Translations under genes and position numbers: made by a program
Shown here: positions 36,394 to 47,890 of the stretch, piece by piece
Layout: each line of letters starts with the position of its first letter
Position numbering within the stretch: the stretch's first letter is position 1
The notes under the pieces: generated by a model
What the model was told of the DNA's origin: nothing
The model's database searches: none
Seen by the model: the letters and a program-made list of their open reading frames with translations, nothing else
Source: Pardosa pseudoannulata
Taxonomy: Eukaryota; Arthropoda; Arachnida; Araneae; Lycosidae
Direction of reading: 5' to 3'
Assembly (NCBI GenBank): GCA_032207245.1
Contig: CM063498.1
Span: 91,206,848-91,270,847 of the forward strand
DNA length: 64,000 bases

Positions 36394-37545
36394 GGTAAAA
36401 GTTTTGAATCCTTAGCAACAGTTTCTCTCTAATTGTTGCGGAATCTGTAAGAAATAACTGTATCAGGGCAATGATATTTTTTCAATTTATCATACATTTA
36501 ATAATATAAATTATGAACATTTTTAGGTTTTAGACTTCTTTTTCAACTCGTAAAAAATACTTAGCTATTTATTTAATATTTTTGGCCTTGATAAAAACGT
36601 GCTTAAAACTCCTACTATCGAGTAATTTTTTGTGACTTGTGTAAGACTATTCACATGTTGAAAAAAATATGTGTTTGGTAAAAGTGTGATGGTAAAAGTT
36701 TTGAATTCTTAGCAACAGTTTCTTTGTAATGGTTGCGGAATCTGTAAGAAATAACTGTATCAATCCAATTATATATTTCAAATTTATCATACATTTAACA
36801 ACATAAATTATGAACATTTTTAGGTTTAAAACTTCTTTTTCAACTTGTAAAAAATAACTTAGCTATTTATTTAATATTTTTGGCCTTGATAAAAACGTGC
36901 CTAAAACTCATACTATCGAGTTAATTTTTGTGATTTGTGTAGGTACACTATTCCCATGTTGAAAAAAATAAATGTTTTTGATCACTCTCTAATTGTTTAA
37001 TCTGTAAGAAATAACTGTATCAATCCAATTATATATTTCAAATTTATCATACATTTAACAACATAAATTATGAACATTTTTAGGTTTAAAACTTCTTTTT
37101 CAACTTGTAAAAAATAACTTAGCTATTTATTTAATATTTTTGGCCTTGATAAAAACGTGCTTAAAACTCCTACTATCGAGTAATTTTTTGTGACTTGTGT
37201 AAGACTATTCACATGTTGAAAAAAATATGTGTTTGGTAAAAGTGTGATGGTAAAAGTTTTGAATTCTTAGCAACAGTTTCTTTGTAATGGTTGCGGAATC
37301 TGTAAGAAATAACTGTATCAATCCAATTATATATTTCAAATTTATCATACATTTAACAACATAAATTATGAACATTTTTAGGTTTAAAACTTCTTTTTCA
37401 ACTTGTAAAAAATAACTTAGCTATTTATTTAATATTTTTGGCCTTGATAAAAACGTGCCTAAAACTCATACTATCGAGTTAATTTTTGTGATTTGTGTAG
37501 GTACACTATTCCCATGTTGAAAAAAATAAATGTTTTTGATCACTC
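36394..37545. repeat. Tandem array, about 300-bp unit, four copies
   Basis: Units start near 36394, 36691, 36993 and 37249; the third lacks its first part. They share GGTAAAAGTTTTGAAT, the GTAAGAAATAACTGTATCA segment and GGCCTTGATAAAAACGTGC. A larger 558-bp period is nearly exact (for example 36691 with 37249), so units 2-3 look like a recent duplication, while unit 1 is more diverged. No coding potential is evident. Confidence 0.9.
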
Positions 37546-39227
37546 TCTATTATTATAAATAGCTGGAAATGATTTATAACTTTTGCATGATGCACTATAT
37601 AGCCAATGATAACAGCCCCTCATCTTTTTGCTTTCTCTTGGAAACGGCGGATTTCGAGCTTGTTCTATCAACGACCACTTTCAAAATTTTCATGCTGTGC
37701 TTTTGGGACTTTCACAAAAATTGTTCTATACATTTAGCTAATATATTATGCACATTGTGATATCTCTATCATATAAATCTGAACTGCATGTAATTTCATA
37801 TCACTGTAACTGCAACTCCACATGTAAGAGGCATGCGGTAGTCAGTAAGAAATAAACTTACGTGCACTTGCACGCCGGAAATAAAGAATATCTTATGTAT
37901 GAAAATATTTTCATGTGTCTTAATAAGGCAATTTGTCGCAAAGTCAAGACCTACTATAATGCCCTTCCCATTCATTTTCATGTTTACAACAGCCAATAGA
38001 CAAACAATAAACTGCCCTTCCGTTTGAAACTAAAGCCAGCATTGTCATAATTTGAGAAATTGCCCTACTGTGTGAAATCGTCTTATTGTATTAACGTAAA
38101 TACATTATATTTACACATTATATTTTAATTGCATTCGAGCTTGCGCAATGAAACATTATTTAGTAAACCTGCTCATTTTTCAGCCAATATTTATTATTTT
38201 TTAATTTCTATTGCAGGGTATTGTGTACAATATCTTTTGACATGTGTCCTGAAAATAACATTATTTGATATTGAGAACTCAGCAAATTATAAGCAAAACA
38301 CTTCTTTTTATAAAAACCTTAATTTCTTCACCAGTATACGTCCTATCCTCATACCAATGAACACAGATTATCACAAAAAGCATCCTAATCATGTGCTAAA
38401 GTTTCAACGCTTTTAATATATTACTTTTTACAGTTATCCAAAATATATTCGTTTTTCTTTAATTTGTTGACAGTCTCTACAGGGTTCCGGAAAATATTTT
38501 TTGCTGAATTATATGACGTCTATCATCTGTAACAATAAGTTACATTCGGTTAAGCTCTTTTTAACTCTTTCCGTGGGTCATCGTCAAAGACATACCAGAA
38601 CAGGACCGGTTTGAACTAGAAAGAAACTTTGGACTTCTCCCAACCAATAGAAGTGTCCGTTCGTTTGGGGGATTTTGACCCCCAGCCGTTTTGGAGTGGA
38701 CCCCATTTTTTTTCTCCAGCGAGCAGTCGGATTTTTTGAGCGGACAAGTTTGTTATCAGAAGAGTAGAAGGCGAACGACTTCTTCGCCATATTGTTTTTC
38801 AGGGCCGACGCCGACTCGAGAGCAGTCTTCGATATTTACAAATGATAAGTTGATTCCAGTTGTATTCCTTAGGCATTTATTAAATTGTATAAACTCATTT
38901 AATCAAGACCTATTCTCCATGGTTTCTTAATGAGTTTTAATTTCTTCTTTCTCAAACACTAGGCCAACGTGACATTATTTTTACATCATCCTGTTTATAC
39001 ACCTGAGGTTTCAGGATAATTCCTCATGTATTTTTCTAGATATTCAACAAAATGTCTAAAATTGCAAGTTACCGGTCATCATTGGCAATATAGTGTATTT
39101 ATCTATTGACTATTGACAATGTTTTCATGATTTTCTCAGAAACATAGCATCATTGAAGAAGATATAAATGTTTCTGTAAAACATTACAATTTTTTCATAT
39201 CAAAACATCAAACCTAAAAAGAATTTG
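37546..39227. other. Unassigned intergenic tract
   Basis: No gene is recognised. A more GC-rich part at 38560-38860 begins TTAACTCTTTCCGTGGGTC, which resembles the left end of the piggyBac-type family, but no matching right end is visible. The rest is plain AT-rich DNA. Confidence 0.4.
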
Positions 39228-39824
39228 TTTGGACACTATATGACTTCTTTGTATGCATATTATATATCTTTTATTTTATTTTATATTATGCACTATCAAA
39301 ATTAACGTTTTAACATTCTCTTAAAGACTGTAAGTATGTTTCGTTTCTTATGATATCCATGTCGTCTAAGTACAGCCTAGGTTCTGCCATCTGGTGGAGA
39401 CCCTCAGCGTTAATACTCGAGATATATTTTATATCAAAATTTATTTATATAACCGTTATTACCCAAGATATTTTTTTATATCTAAAGCTCACGAAATCTA
39501 AAAAAATCTTCTGTGAACACAAAATGACTTCGTTGTCTGTCTAATATGTTATATATATATTTTCTATTTTTTATTATGTGTTATCAGAATTATCGTTTGC
39601 ATAATCTTTTCAAAGTAGATTTCGTTTATCATGGTATCCATGCTATTTAAGTAGAGCTTAAGTACTACCATCTGGTGATAATCCGAAGCATTAATACTGG
39701 AGCTCTCTTTTATATCAAAATTTTATATATTAGCGTTAGTGCTCAAGAAAATTTTTCTATATCAAAATCTTACGAAATTTAAAAAGACGGATGTGAACAC
39801 CATATGACTTCCATGTATGTCTGT

Positions 39825-39831
<7 letters not shown>

Positions 39832-39908
<77 letters not shown>
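39832..39908. repeat. (TA)n(TG)n microsatellite
   Basis: A long AT dinucleotide run is followed by seven TG units. Confidence 0.95.
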
Positions 39909-39949
39909 TATGTATATATGTAATATATCAAAAATATTTAATTTTAATA

Positions 39950-40465
39950 TTTCTTTAAAAACCTTCTCTCTTCCATCCTAATTCCTTAAAATCTTTTCTC
40001 TGCCTCTAAATGTCTTAATTAAAGGAGTGTCCTCGATTTAAAATTCTATTGATACTTTTCCCAAAGCTTTCTGTCCTATAGATGTAATTTTCTGTTTATT
40101 CAATACGTTTTTCAACTGTCGCCGGCAAATGGTTCCGTGTTTCTCTGATCTTAACACTTAAATTCACTGAGTAAGTTTCTTCTCCCTTGGGAAAATTCTT
40201 TCTGTTTTCGCTCTTGAGCGCACCTCTGTTCGAGCAGAGTGATTTTTGTGTCTTTCTCTTGTCTGTCGTTGACTAGTAAAGATGTCTGTTTTAGCAGCTC
40301 TAAAATAAAGTTTTAATTAGACGTGTGCAGTTCTCTTCAATGTGGCCAGACTCGTTCGTTATTACTGCTAGCCGATATAGCTTTCTTCTTGCCCAGTATC
40401 CCGGGGTAGCAAAAATGATAGGGGCTATAATGTCCAGGAGTTTTATCATTCCTGGATTACATATA
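39950..40465. repeat. Dispersed repeat, copy A
   Basis: This resembles 50820-51305 in ordered blocks: CTTTTCCCAAAGC, CGGCAAATGGTTC with TCTGATCTTAA, TTCACTGA(G)TAA, CTTGGGAA(A)ATTC, AATAAAGTTTT, and a final GATTACATATAT that opens into a microsatellite in both copies. The AATAAA near the end could belong to an LTR or a LINE tail. There is no coding region. Confidence 0.55.
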
Positions 40466-40664
40466 TATACATCTATCTATCTATCTATGTCTATCTATCT
40501 ATCTAATCTATCTATCTATATCTTATATATCTATATCTATCTATCTATCTATATCTATCTATCTATCTATATCTATCTATATATATCTATATCTATATCT
40601 ATCTATATATATCTATATCTATATCTATCTATCTATCTCTCTATCTATATATATATGTATGTGT
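40459..40664. repeat. (ATCT)n / (AT)n microsatellite
   Basis: About 200 bp of ATCT tetranucleotides mixed with ATATAT, directly after the GATTAC end of the preceding dispersed repeat. Confidence 0.95.
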
Positions 40665-40864
40665 ATACATATATTATATAATGCGTCATCAGAATTATCA
40701 TCTGCACATTCTCTTCAAGGTTTCAAGTAGGCATCATTTCTCATGATATCCATGTCGTGTGATCACAGCTTAAGTACTGCTATCTAGTAGAGACCATAGC
40801 ATCATTCCTCGTTATAACGAGACTTTTTGTTATACAGATATTTCTTCTAAATCGGGATTTTTCG

Positions 40865-41820
40865 CGATTACAATACATCTTTTACTACGTACCAGGAAGT
40901 GATAAATAGTAACAATTATAAATACGCTGAATTCCATCACTATCTAGAATTCATCTGTGACGAAAAAAGTCCTACAGGCATAGGAGGAAAAGTCATTAAA
41001 AGTCATCTACCAGATATACCTTGCTTTATTTAACTCGATTAGATTTAATTCTCAAGTTAATTAAATGTAATTCATGCGAAAGTAATTATTTTTTTTAATT
41101 ATCTAATACTATTCATCTTCGAAAATGTACAGTACAACAACTTAACTCAATGTGGGTGTTAAATGGACCAAAATTTCATTACAGTTTACCCGATAAAGCT
41201 GTCTAAACCTATTAGACATTGAAGTGAAATTCTAAGGGTTTTTATCCCTACAGACAGTATTTTATTGAAATTTGCTACAGTAAAATGATATTCTCTATGA
41301 TTTAATAATTGCCATCTGCACTCCGTTGAATTATTGATTTTCAGAGAAACGTTAACTTTCGATTCAACTCCTCTCTAAATGCAATAACTGCGGAATCGTT
41401 TTTAAACTAAGTTGGTAATTTTTAGAAACATCTTCATGTACCCCCTTAAATCCCGGGCCTAGGTACAATGGTACTGGTATCTTTGAAGACAATGACCTTC
41501 ATAAGGAAGTATTGTAATCACGAAAATATTCAATCATTATATTTAAAAAAAATTCTAATTTTGACCATACCTGAATCCATTTGAATTAATTTCAGCCATA
41601 GTGTGATGAGGCGATTTAGATCAGTAATATAATTGATTCATTCATACAAGAAGTAAAATGCTCGGGATCTAAATCTGACCTCATCACATCTTTGTAAAAC
41701 GACAGAGGACCATAAAATTATATTGTACGGATATTGTTGTCTTGTACGGTGGTCTCGGGCGGGGTTCTGATCCCAGTCCCAGATTAGAATCCCGTCTCCG
41801 TACTTGACATTAAATAAGAA
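40865..41820. other. Unassigned intergenic tract
   Basis: No gene or bounded repeat is seen. A palindrome CTCGTTATAACGAG near 40837, just before this tract, resembles the ends of some Tigger elements, but no partner end was found. Confidence 0.4.
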
Positions 41821-42230
41821 TGTACCTTTGTGGAGTTATTTATGAGTCCATAAGAGATAGTGCCCAATTAGAAGGGATAAAGTTTTCCACGTTGGCGGTT
41901 TCAAGGCCGGGTTTAAGCAGACCAATTATATTCTTACAACTATCCCGATTGTACGATAAGAAGGAAGAGGGGACAAGGATGAAATTAATAAAATAAGAAA
42001 AATCTAAAAAAAGGAAGGTGTTCGGTAGTCCAGACGAGGAGAGAAGTCCGACGGAACATGTTCGAGAGTCCAGTCAGGAAGACAAGTCCGATGGGTGAAA
42101 TATCGAGGCTGCACTCCAAATACTCAGAAGGAAGCCCCTGACCAGACCGACGGAAGATCCATACATACCCAGTCCTGATCAGCCATCAACCAGCAGTGTT
42201 CCAGGCACACCATATTAACTCACAAAGGTA
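41821..42230. mobile_element. Possible inverted-repeat element
   Basis: GTACCTTTGTGGAGTTA at the left and TTAACTCACAAAGGTAC at the right are inverted with one inserted base. Inside, a roughly 42-bp duplicated segment contains GAGTCCAG and ACAAGTCCGAYGG. No target duplication or coding remnant is seen; superfamily unknown. Confidence 0.45.
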
Positions 42231-43363
42231 CCCCTTTTTTACATACATTTTGAAATTGGGATTCGGTCCTCTCTCTTATATCTACATAATTACTTAAGTA
42301 TTGAAAAATTATTATCAGAACTAATTTAGAGTGGCACCTAAATTTGAAGGTGTTGATAAAGCATATTTTATGAAGATAGAATCAGTTTGTGTGTACATAG
42401 ATGTTTATATATTATAATAAATTTACTTTTTTATTTTAAACTGGTTTCAGATACTTTTTAATTTAGCTTTTATTTTATTTTCATATCTTATGTCTGTAGT
42501 TTATCAGAACCCGTGGTTAAATTTAGCACTAAAATACTTTTACACAACGCAATGAAAATAAAATACCACTATACATTTGATCACAGGTTAATACTCAAAT
42601 AAAAACGAGGACTACATGACACATAGTGCAGACTTAACTAAAACATGATATTTTTTGGTTTGACATCTGTACGTATGTCTGTATGCACGTTTGTTCATAC
42701 ATAATTCAAAATTATTAGCCCGAAAATACTGAAATTTTATGTTTAGAATTGTTGAAACATCTAGTGTGAATGAAAGACACACTACATAACAAAAAGTTGC
42801 AATATAGCGGGTTTTGACGCTTCCAGGTATAATTTAAAAACGATTAGCTGTAGAATGTTGGAATTTTGTATTTTGTAATTTTGCTGTAATATCTGAATGG
42901 TGAAATTTTGTATTTTGTATTGTATTGTAACAACTATTTGACAACTCCAATTATACATGGCAATCCACACCCTGCATGAATCTCAGTATGACGTATATCA
43001 ACGTCACAGGTGTACATCAATGACTTAATAAAAGTTATCAACGTATTCACATGCAATTGAAACGATGCTTTGTAATCCTGAATAAGTTTGGTTTTTAATA
43101 AAATATCCGTATAATTAAAAAACCCATATTGTAACGTATATTAACGCTGCCAGTCGCTGACAGAGGGCAGTATCTGACCTCTAAACAGACATACCTGTAC
43201 CTTCAGAACTGGATCTTACTTTGAACATTTAAAGGAATATGCAAATGATAATTTTGGTGACACATCATATAATTAAAACAAAAAATGGACATAATTTAAG
43301 AAGTGTACAATGAACTATTATGTTGTTAACATCAGAATTTATATCTGAATAAAGAATAAATTC
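42231..43363. other. Unassigned intergenic tract
   Basis: AT-rich DNA without recognisable gene or transposon end. A short internal repetition TTTTGTATTTTGTA occurs near 42865-42925. Confidence 0.45.
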
Positions 43364-43367
43364 TTAA

Positions 43368-44345
43368 GGTATCCGTCTACGTCCGGAAAAATTTTTTCTT
43401 TAAGCGTAGAAACTAGTTCATGTTTTTACATTTTTAGATTTATTTTTTATATTATCATAAATAATTGCACTTAAAAATTTATTCCTGCAGAAGTTTTTAT
43501 AAAATTTCTAATAAATGAAGAAAATTTAGTGAAAAAAAATCGGGTTTTTTCAAAAAGTTTTATTTTTTTGAAAAATTAAATTATTTCAATATTTTTTGAC
43601 GCAACACAATTCTTATACACTAGCTAGTGAATCACGTAAAATCTTTGCTTCATTTACATTTAGTAAAAAATTTTGGTCCTTCAAAATCATACACATTGAA
43701 TTTTTAACGAATTTTCATTACCTTTATATTTAACTATGAGTGTAACATCATTAAAAATTATCCAAATTTAAAGCTTTTAGGTCATTCACTAGTAAATACT
43801 ATCAAAAGCATTCATAATAATTTTCAACAAAATATTTTAATAACTTTTTGAGAAATCACATTTTAAGTTTCAACACTTTATTAAAATTACCGTTCTGAGA
43901 AAAACGCATTTGAAGTTTATGAAGGCAACTTTAACTATTAAAAAATTAAAATACATGTTTAAAATTCCCCACACTTTCTTGCTTCCAAACTTTCTAATTG
44001 CCAAGTTGCTAATTATTAAAAATACTAGAAAAATGTTTAAACTAGATCTTAATTAACTAGATTTTAATACTAGAAAAATATCTTCATGAAAATTTAAAAA
44101 GTTTTGTCCAAAAAATGCTCTTTAAAACGATTTAAATTTACAACTTCCGGTTCCGAAGTCGATACTTCCGTTTTGTTTTGACAGCTGTCACTGATGTTTA
44201 AACAGCTGTAACTTTTCTTTAAAATGCCGCAGAGACAAAACAAAAACAGATTTAGAAGCCTAAAAGTTGAAATTTTACAATAGAGAAATAAAAAAAAAAT
44301 TGTGATTTTTGGCAAAAAATGACGTTTTTAGCGTAGACGGATACC
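43368..44345. mobile_element. TTAA-flanked inverted-repeat element
   Basis: Perfect terminal repeats GGTATCCGTCTACG (43368) and CGTAGACGGATACC (ends 44345) are flanked on both sides by TTAA (43364-43367, 44346-44349). The TTAA target suggests movement by piggyBac-type enzyme, although the ends differ from the other TTAA family here. It is 978 bp, without coding potential. Confidence 0.75.
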
Positions 44346-44405
44346 TTAAATATATATCCATTTTTCAAAAACTTTAACTTCCCAAAAATTGTTTTTATAC
44401 AGATA

Positions 44406-45369
44406 GGGGAGAGTGGGGCACCTTGGGACACCTTTATTTTTAGGCTTTAATTTGCAGCCAGGAATTAGTGCTCATGTGTATTGATAGATGACATTACTCT
44501 TCACTTCTCAAAGAATTTTGATGAAGATAGTGCTTATAGGTAAGGAACAATTTCATTTTCTTTGTTTTGAATAAACCAAAATTACATCAATGTGCATTTT
44601 AAAAAGTAATTTTTTTGAAAAAAAATTTAAAAATTTAAAAAAAGTGTATTGTTATGAAAGATTATTCATTTATTATTATTTCTATGCTAATAAATAAACT
44701 GCATTGTTAAACCTAACTGTATAGTAGTTACCAAAAGATACTATGTAAAATGGGGCAGGTTGGGACACACATAGATGGGGCACCTTGGGACACTTTAAAA
44801 AGTGTAAACAAATATCAATTCAAGCAAAATAATTAATATTTTGGTGCCTAATTTTTAATTGATGATTTAACATGTCAAAATATTAATTTATTAACCTTTT
44901 TTTGTTTCAGAAAGAAATGGTGAGAACAAAACAAACAGAAAGTATTCAGTTGTAAATGCTCATATGCTTGTGAAGTTAAACACTCCTAAAGAAACAATAG
45001 GCCAAAGGTGCATTTTGTTAGATTTTAAGGAAGAATTTGCTGGCATCAAATATAAGATTTGTTAAAAAAAATGTATTAACTTGAACAATTTTCAGCCATT
45101 TCTCTTTAAAAATAATTTGAACAGTATTTTGTATTTGTTATTTAGTGTCCTAACCTACCCCATACAGTGGGGCAGGTTGGGACATTGGAAAGGTATTTTA
45201 TTTCTTTTATTACTCTTTAACTAAAGGAGATATTAAGTAGATTTAATGTTTATAAGAAGCAGATATGATGTCAATATATGCATGAATGCTTATTTTTTTA
45301 ATTAGCTTAAAAAAAAAAATTCTTAAAAATGTTAAGCTGAAAAGTGTCCCAAGGTGTCCCGGTCTCCTC
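44406..45369. mobile_element. TA-flanked element with GGGACA ends
   Basis: The left end GGGGAGAGTGGGGCACC plus TTGGGACAC and the right end GTGTCCCAAGGTGTCCC plus GGTCTCCTC are inverted, with TA outside (44404-44405, 45370-45371). The motif TGGGGCA(C/G)(C/G)TTGGGACA also occurs inside, near 44753, 44777 and 45171. A possible remnant of a pogo-type reading frame (MVRTKQTES) starts near 44919, but this is weak. Confidence 0.65.
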
Positions 45370-45371
45370 TA

Positions 45372-46840
45372 CTAATAGTTAAGATAGTTAATAATAGTAT
45401 TAATGATCTTACTTTATATGGAAACTACAATGTAGCATCTATCCTGTTTAATAGATTTGATTTAATCTACCTGAGCAAGTTAACTAAACGAGTCTTAAGA
45501 AACAAACAAAAAAAATGGTAATTAAAAGTTAGGATGTATTCTTGTACAAAAAAGGTCAAAACTGGAACAGAAAAAATCTTTTAAAAATCACAGCCAGACT
45601 GAGGTTTTAGTATAACAAGAAATTGGGAAAAGTCCACAGTGGAAGATTAAAAAAAAAGAGAGAAGTTTTTAATTAAGTTAGCTTTGAAGTCCATTTGCAT
45701 TTCTTGAAATTGCGGAAACGAAATGCTGGAGAGTCAGTAAAAACATTTATTTAATCCTTCGGTTAAGATTAAAATATAATGAATTTCGTGTTTCAAAATT
45801 CATGTATGCGGTATGTTCAATTTGAATTTGCTGTTTTAATTTCGTACGATATTCATTTTACATTGGTCATCTTCTAAAAAAGGTTTTTACCTTAAAATGC
45901 ACCGGTGAAAGTCTCTGCGCCATTTTTTTAGGCTAAATTAGTGAACTCAAAATTTAATTTCTTCTTTGAGTTTTTTTTTAGGAAGTATTTTTATGCATTA
46001 ACGTAGTTTTAAATTCATTATAACATATATGCTTTCTCAAATAGTTGTAGTTTTTCAAAGCTCTAAAGAATGCTTTTTGCCCTCTAATGTAAATTTTCAT
46101 TACCAGATTTTTAGTAACAGTTCTTAAAAATGCTCTGTAAATAATTTCAAGAGAAGTAAATTAAAAGGATTTGTACATAAGAGGGAAGAAAATTTGAAAT
46201 TTTGTGCTATCTCATATTTGATTAGAAATTCTGTTTTCTTCTTATTTTTTTTCATAGAATGCTAAAAATGATTCCTTTAATTTTACAACCTTCTCTCATA
46301 ATTAAAGAATAGGAGGCCATGTGTTTACAGTTGTTTAAATAGATTAAGGAAGTATGTAACGTAAAATTCAAATATAGCTAAATAAATTTAGCATATGTTA
46401 AAGTAACTAATATATTCTTATTCAGTACATATGTTTTTAGTTAAGATTGGTTTTAAAATATGAATGACCCACGATTTGGATTTATTTTAAAAACCTTTAA
46501 CAAGTCGTCTGAAAATGAAATGTGCTTTTGAAGATTTATATATTAATTGATGTTTTGGTTAGGCAGCATAAGTTTTGCTATCATAGTTTTTTCTGGTTTA
46601 AAATGTTCTTATTTTTCTCAAAAACACTTACACACCTATGAAGCTATTTGAAAATTAATAAGAATAGAAATATGATTAGGCTTAATGCAGCGTTAAAGAT
46701 CGTGATTTTAAAAAAAAAAAAATTCAAAGAAACTGATATTTCAACTGACATTGTATAAAAGCAATTCAAAGACATTGTTTTACTTTTAATAAATATTTTA
46801 AAATCATTGTATAATTATACCTTCTATTTTAAATTTTAAA
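45372..46840. other. Unassigned intergenic tract
   Basis: AT-rich, with homopolymer runs. I see no gene, repeat boundary or regulatory signal that I can support. Confidence 0.5.
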
Positions 46841-46844
46841 TTGA

Positions 46845-47060
46845 CAACTGGTATGATGAGCTGTAACTGCGTAATTATTTAAAAGTAATTAATTTAAGTA
46901 AAAAGTAATTAATAAAGTAATTAATTTCAATGCAAATGATTACTTTAAAAGTGACTCAAAAACAACTGGTATGACGAGCTGTACCGGCAAGATTATTCAA
47001 AAGTAACTAATTTAAACACAAAATTAATTTAAATGTAAATGATTAATTTAAAAGTAACCA
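46845..47060. repeat. Two-copy tandem duplication, about 119-bp unit
   Basis: CAACTGGTATGATGAGCTGTA at the start and a near copy 119 bp later each begin a unit rich in AAAGTAATTAATTTAA motifs. Confidence 0.75.
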
Positions 47061-47065
47061 AGAAA

Positions 47066-47709
47066 TCCCCTATATAATAACAGCTTAAGTTATCTGTACG
47101 TCTGTCCTCGATTTTATGAAGTGGTTGGATCTGGAATGGATAGAGGTATCCATAGTTAGCAAAATTCAAAGAGAGTAATGTTTATCTTTTCCTAAACTAT
47201 AGATACGATTCTAAAATAAATTGGTATAAATATGCTTCATATCACAGCGAAAAATACTGCCTTCTTTAAAACGTTCAACATCCACCCCTTCACCTCTTTT
47301 CGAGATTTCAATGCCATTATTTAAACTCCTATTTTCCCCGGTTAAGAGCAGCGATTAAATTTATCAATTTATCCCTTAATAAATAGGTAAAAATAACATT
47401 TTTCTAGCATTATGACGTCATTCCTTTTACTATCTCATTGAATCATTTCTTATTTTAAATTATGCCTTATTTTTATACGTTTTATCATTGATCTTACATA
47501 TTACGTAAACAATTTTCTTTTATATTTGGGTTAAATAATAGATTAGTTACATATGTGATAATTTTAAGTTGAATCATCTATTATTTTTTGTTGCAAGATA
47601 ATTCTCAGCCAAAAAACAAACCATTTTTTTACCTGCCTCATAAGGTACTTTACAATTTTGGAAAATTAAAAATTTTACTTATCCCGTCATATGACAGGCT
47701 ATATGCTAG
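47066..47709 (+). mobile_element. Helitron-like non-autonomous element, copy 1
   Basis: It starts TCCCCTATATAATAA after A and ends CTAG before T. A hairpin-forming segment (CCCGTCATATGACAGG, imperfect here) lies about 10 nt before the CTAG. This is the Helitron layout: TC start, 3' hairpin, CTRR end, and A/T insertion without target duplication. It aligns with 52916-54501 over both ends and most of the middle, but lacks about 300 bp present there. No Rep/helicase is encoded. Confidence 0.7.
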
Positions 47710-47732
47710 TATTTTAATAATTGTAGATCCTG

Positions 47733-47890
47733 GGGCTGACTCTGGACCTTGCGAGTTGGGTCGAACGTTCGTCGTGACGTTACTTCGACGTCAGCTTAAT
47801 TGTTTGATCCCATAATGTCCGCAAGGTGACGTCAAAGGAACGTCACAACAAACTTTCAAAGCGACTAGCCGAGGCCAGAATAAGCCTTCT
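47733..47890. mobile_element. Short palindromic element rich in CRE-like sites
   Basis: The two halves are inverted, imperfect copies: GGCTGACTCTGGACC and GTGACGTTACTTCGACGTCA on the left, TGACGTCAAAGGAACGTCAC and GGCCAGAATAAGCC on the right. Each half carries a GACGTCA motif. It is markedly more GC-rich than its surroundings and starts 24 bp past the Helitron-like copy. Confidence 0.6.

Larger units (their letters stand above)
39228..40830. repeat. Diverged tandem array, about 300-bp unit, interrupted
   Basis: Units near 39228-39520, 39521-39835 and 40675-40830 share a core with ATGACTTC, ATCAGAATTATC, TCATGATATCCATG and AGTAC(T/A)GCCATCTGGTGGAGACC. The third copy is separated from the second by a microsatellite, a 500-bp dispersed repeat and a second microsatellite. 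Confidence 0.75.

Noticed and set aside
38564..38870. Third copy of the CCCTTTC piggyBac-type family
   Set aside because: Only the left terminal motif is similar; the body and right end do not match.
40325..40681. Open frame of 118 codons
   Set aside because: More than half is translation of the ATCT microsatellite; no protein pattern.
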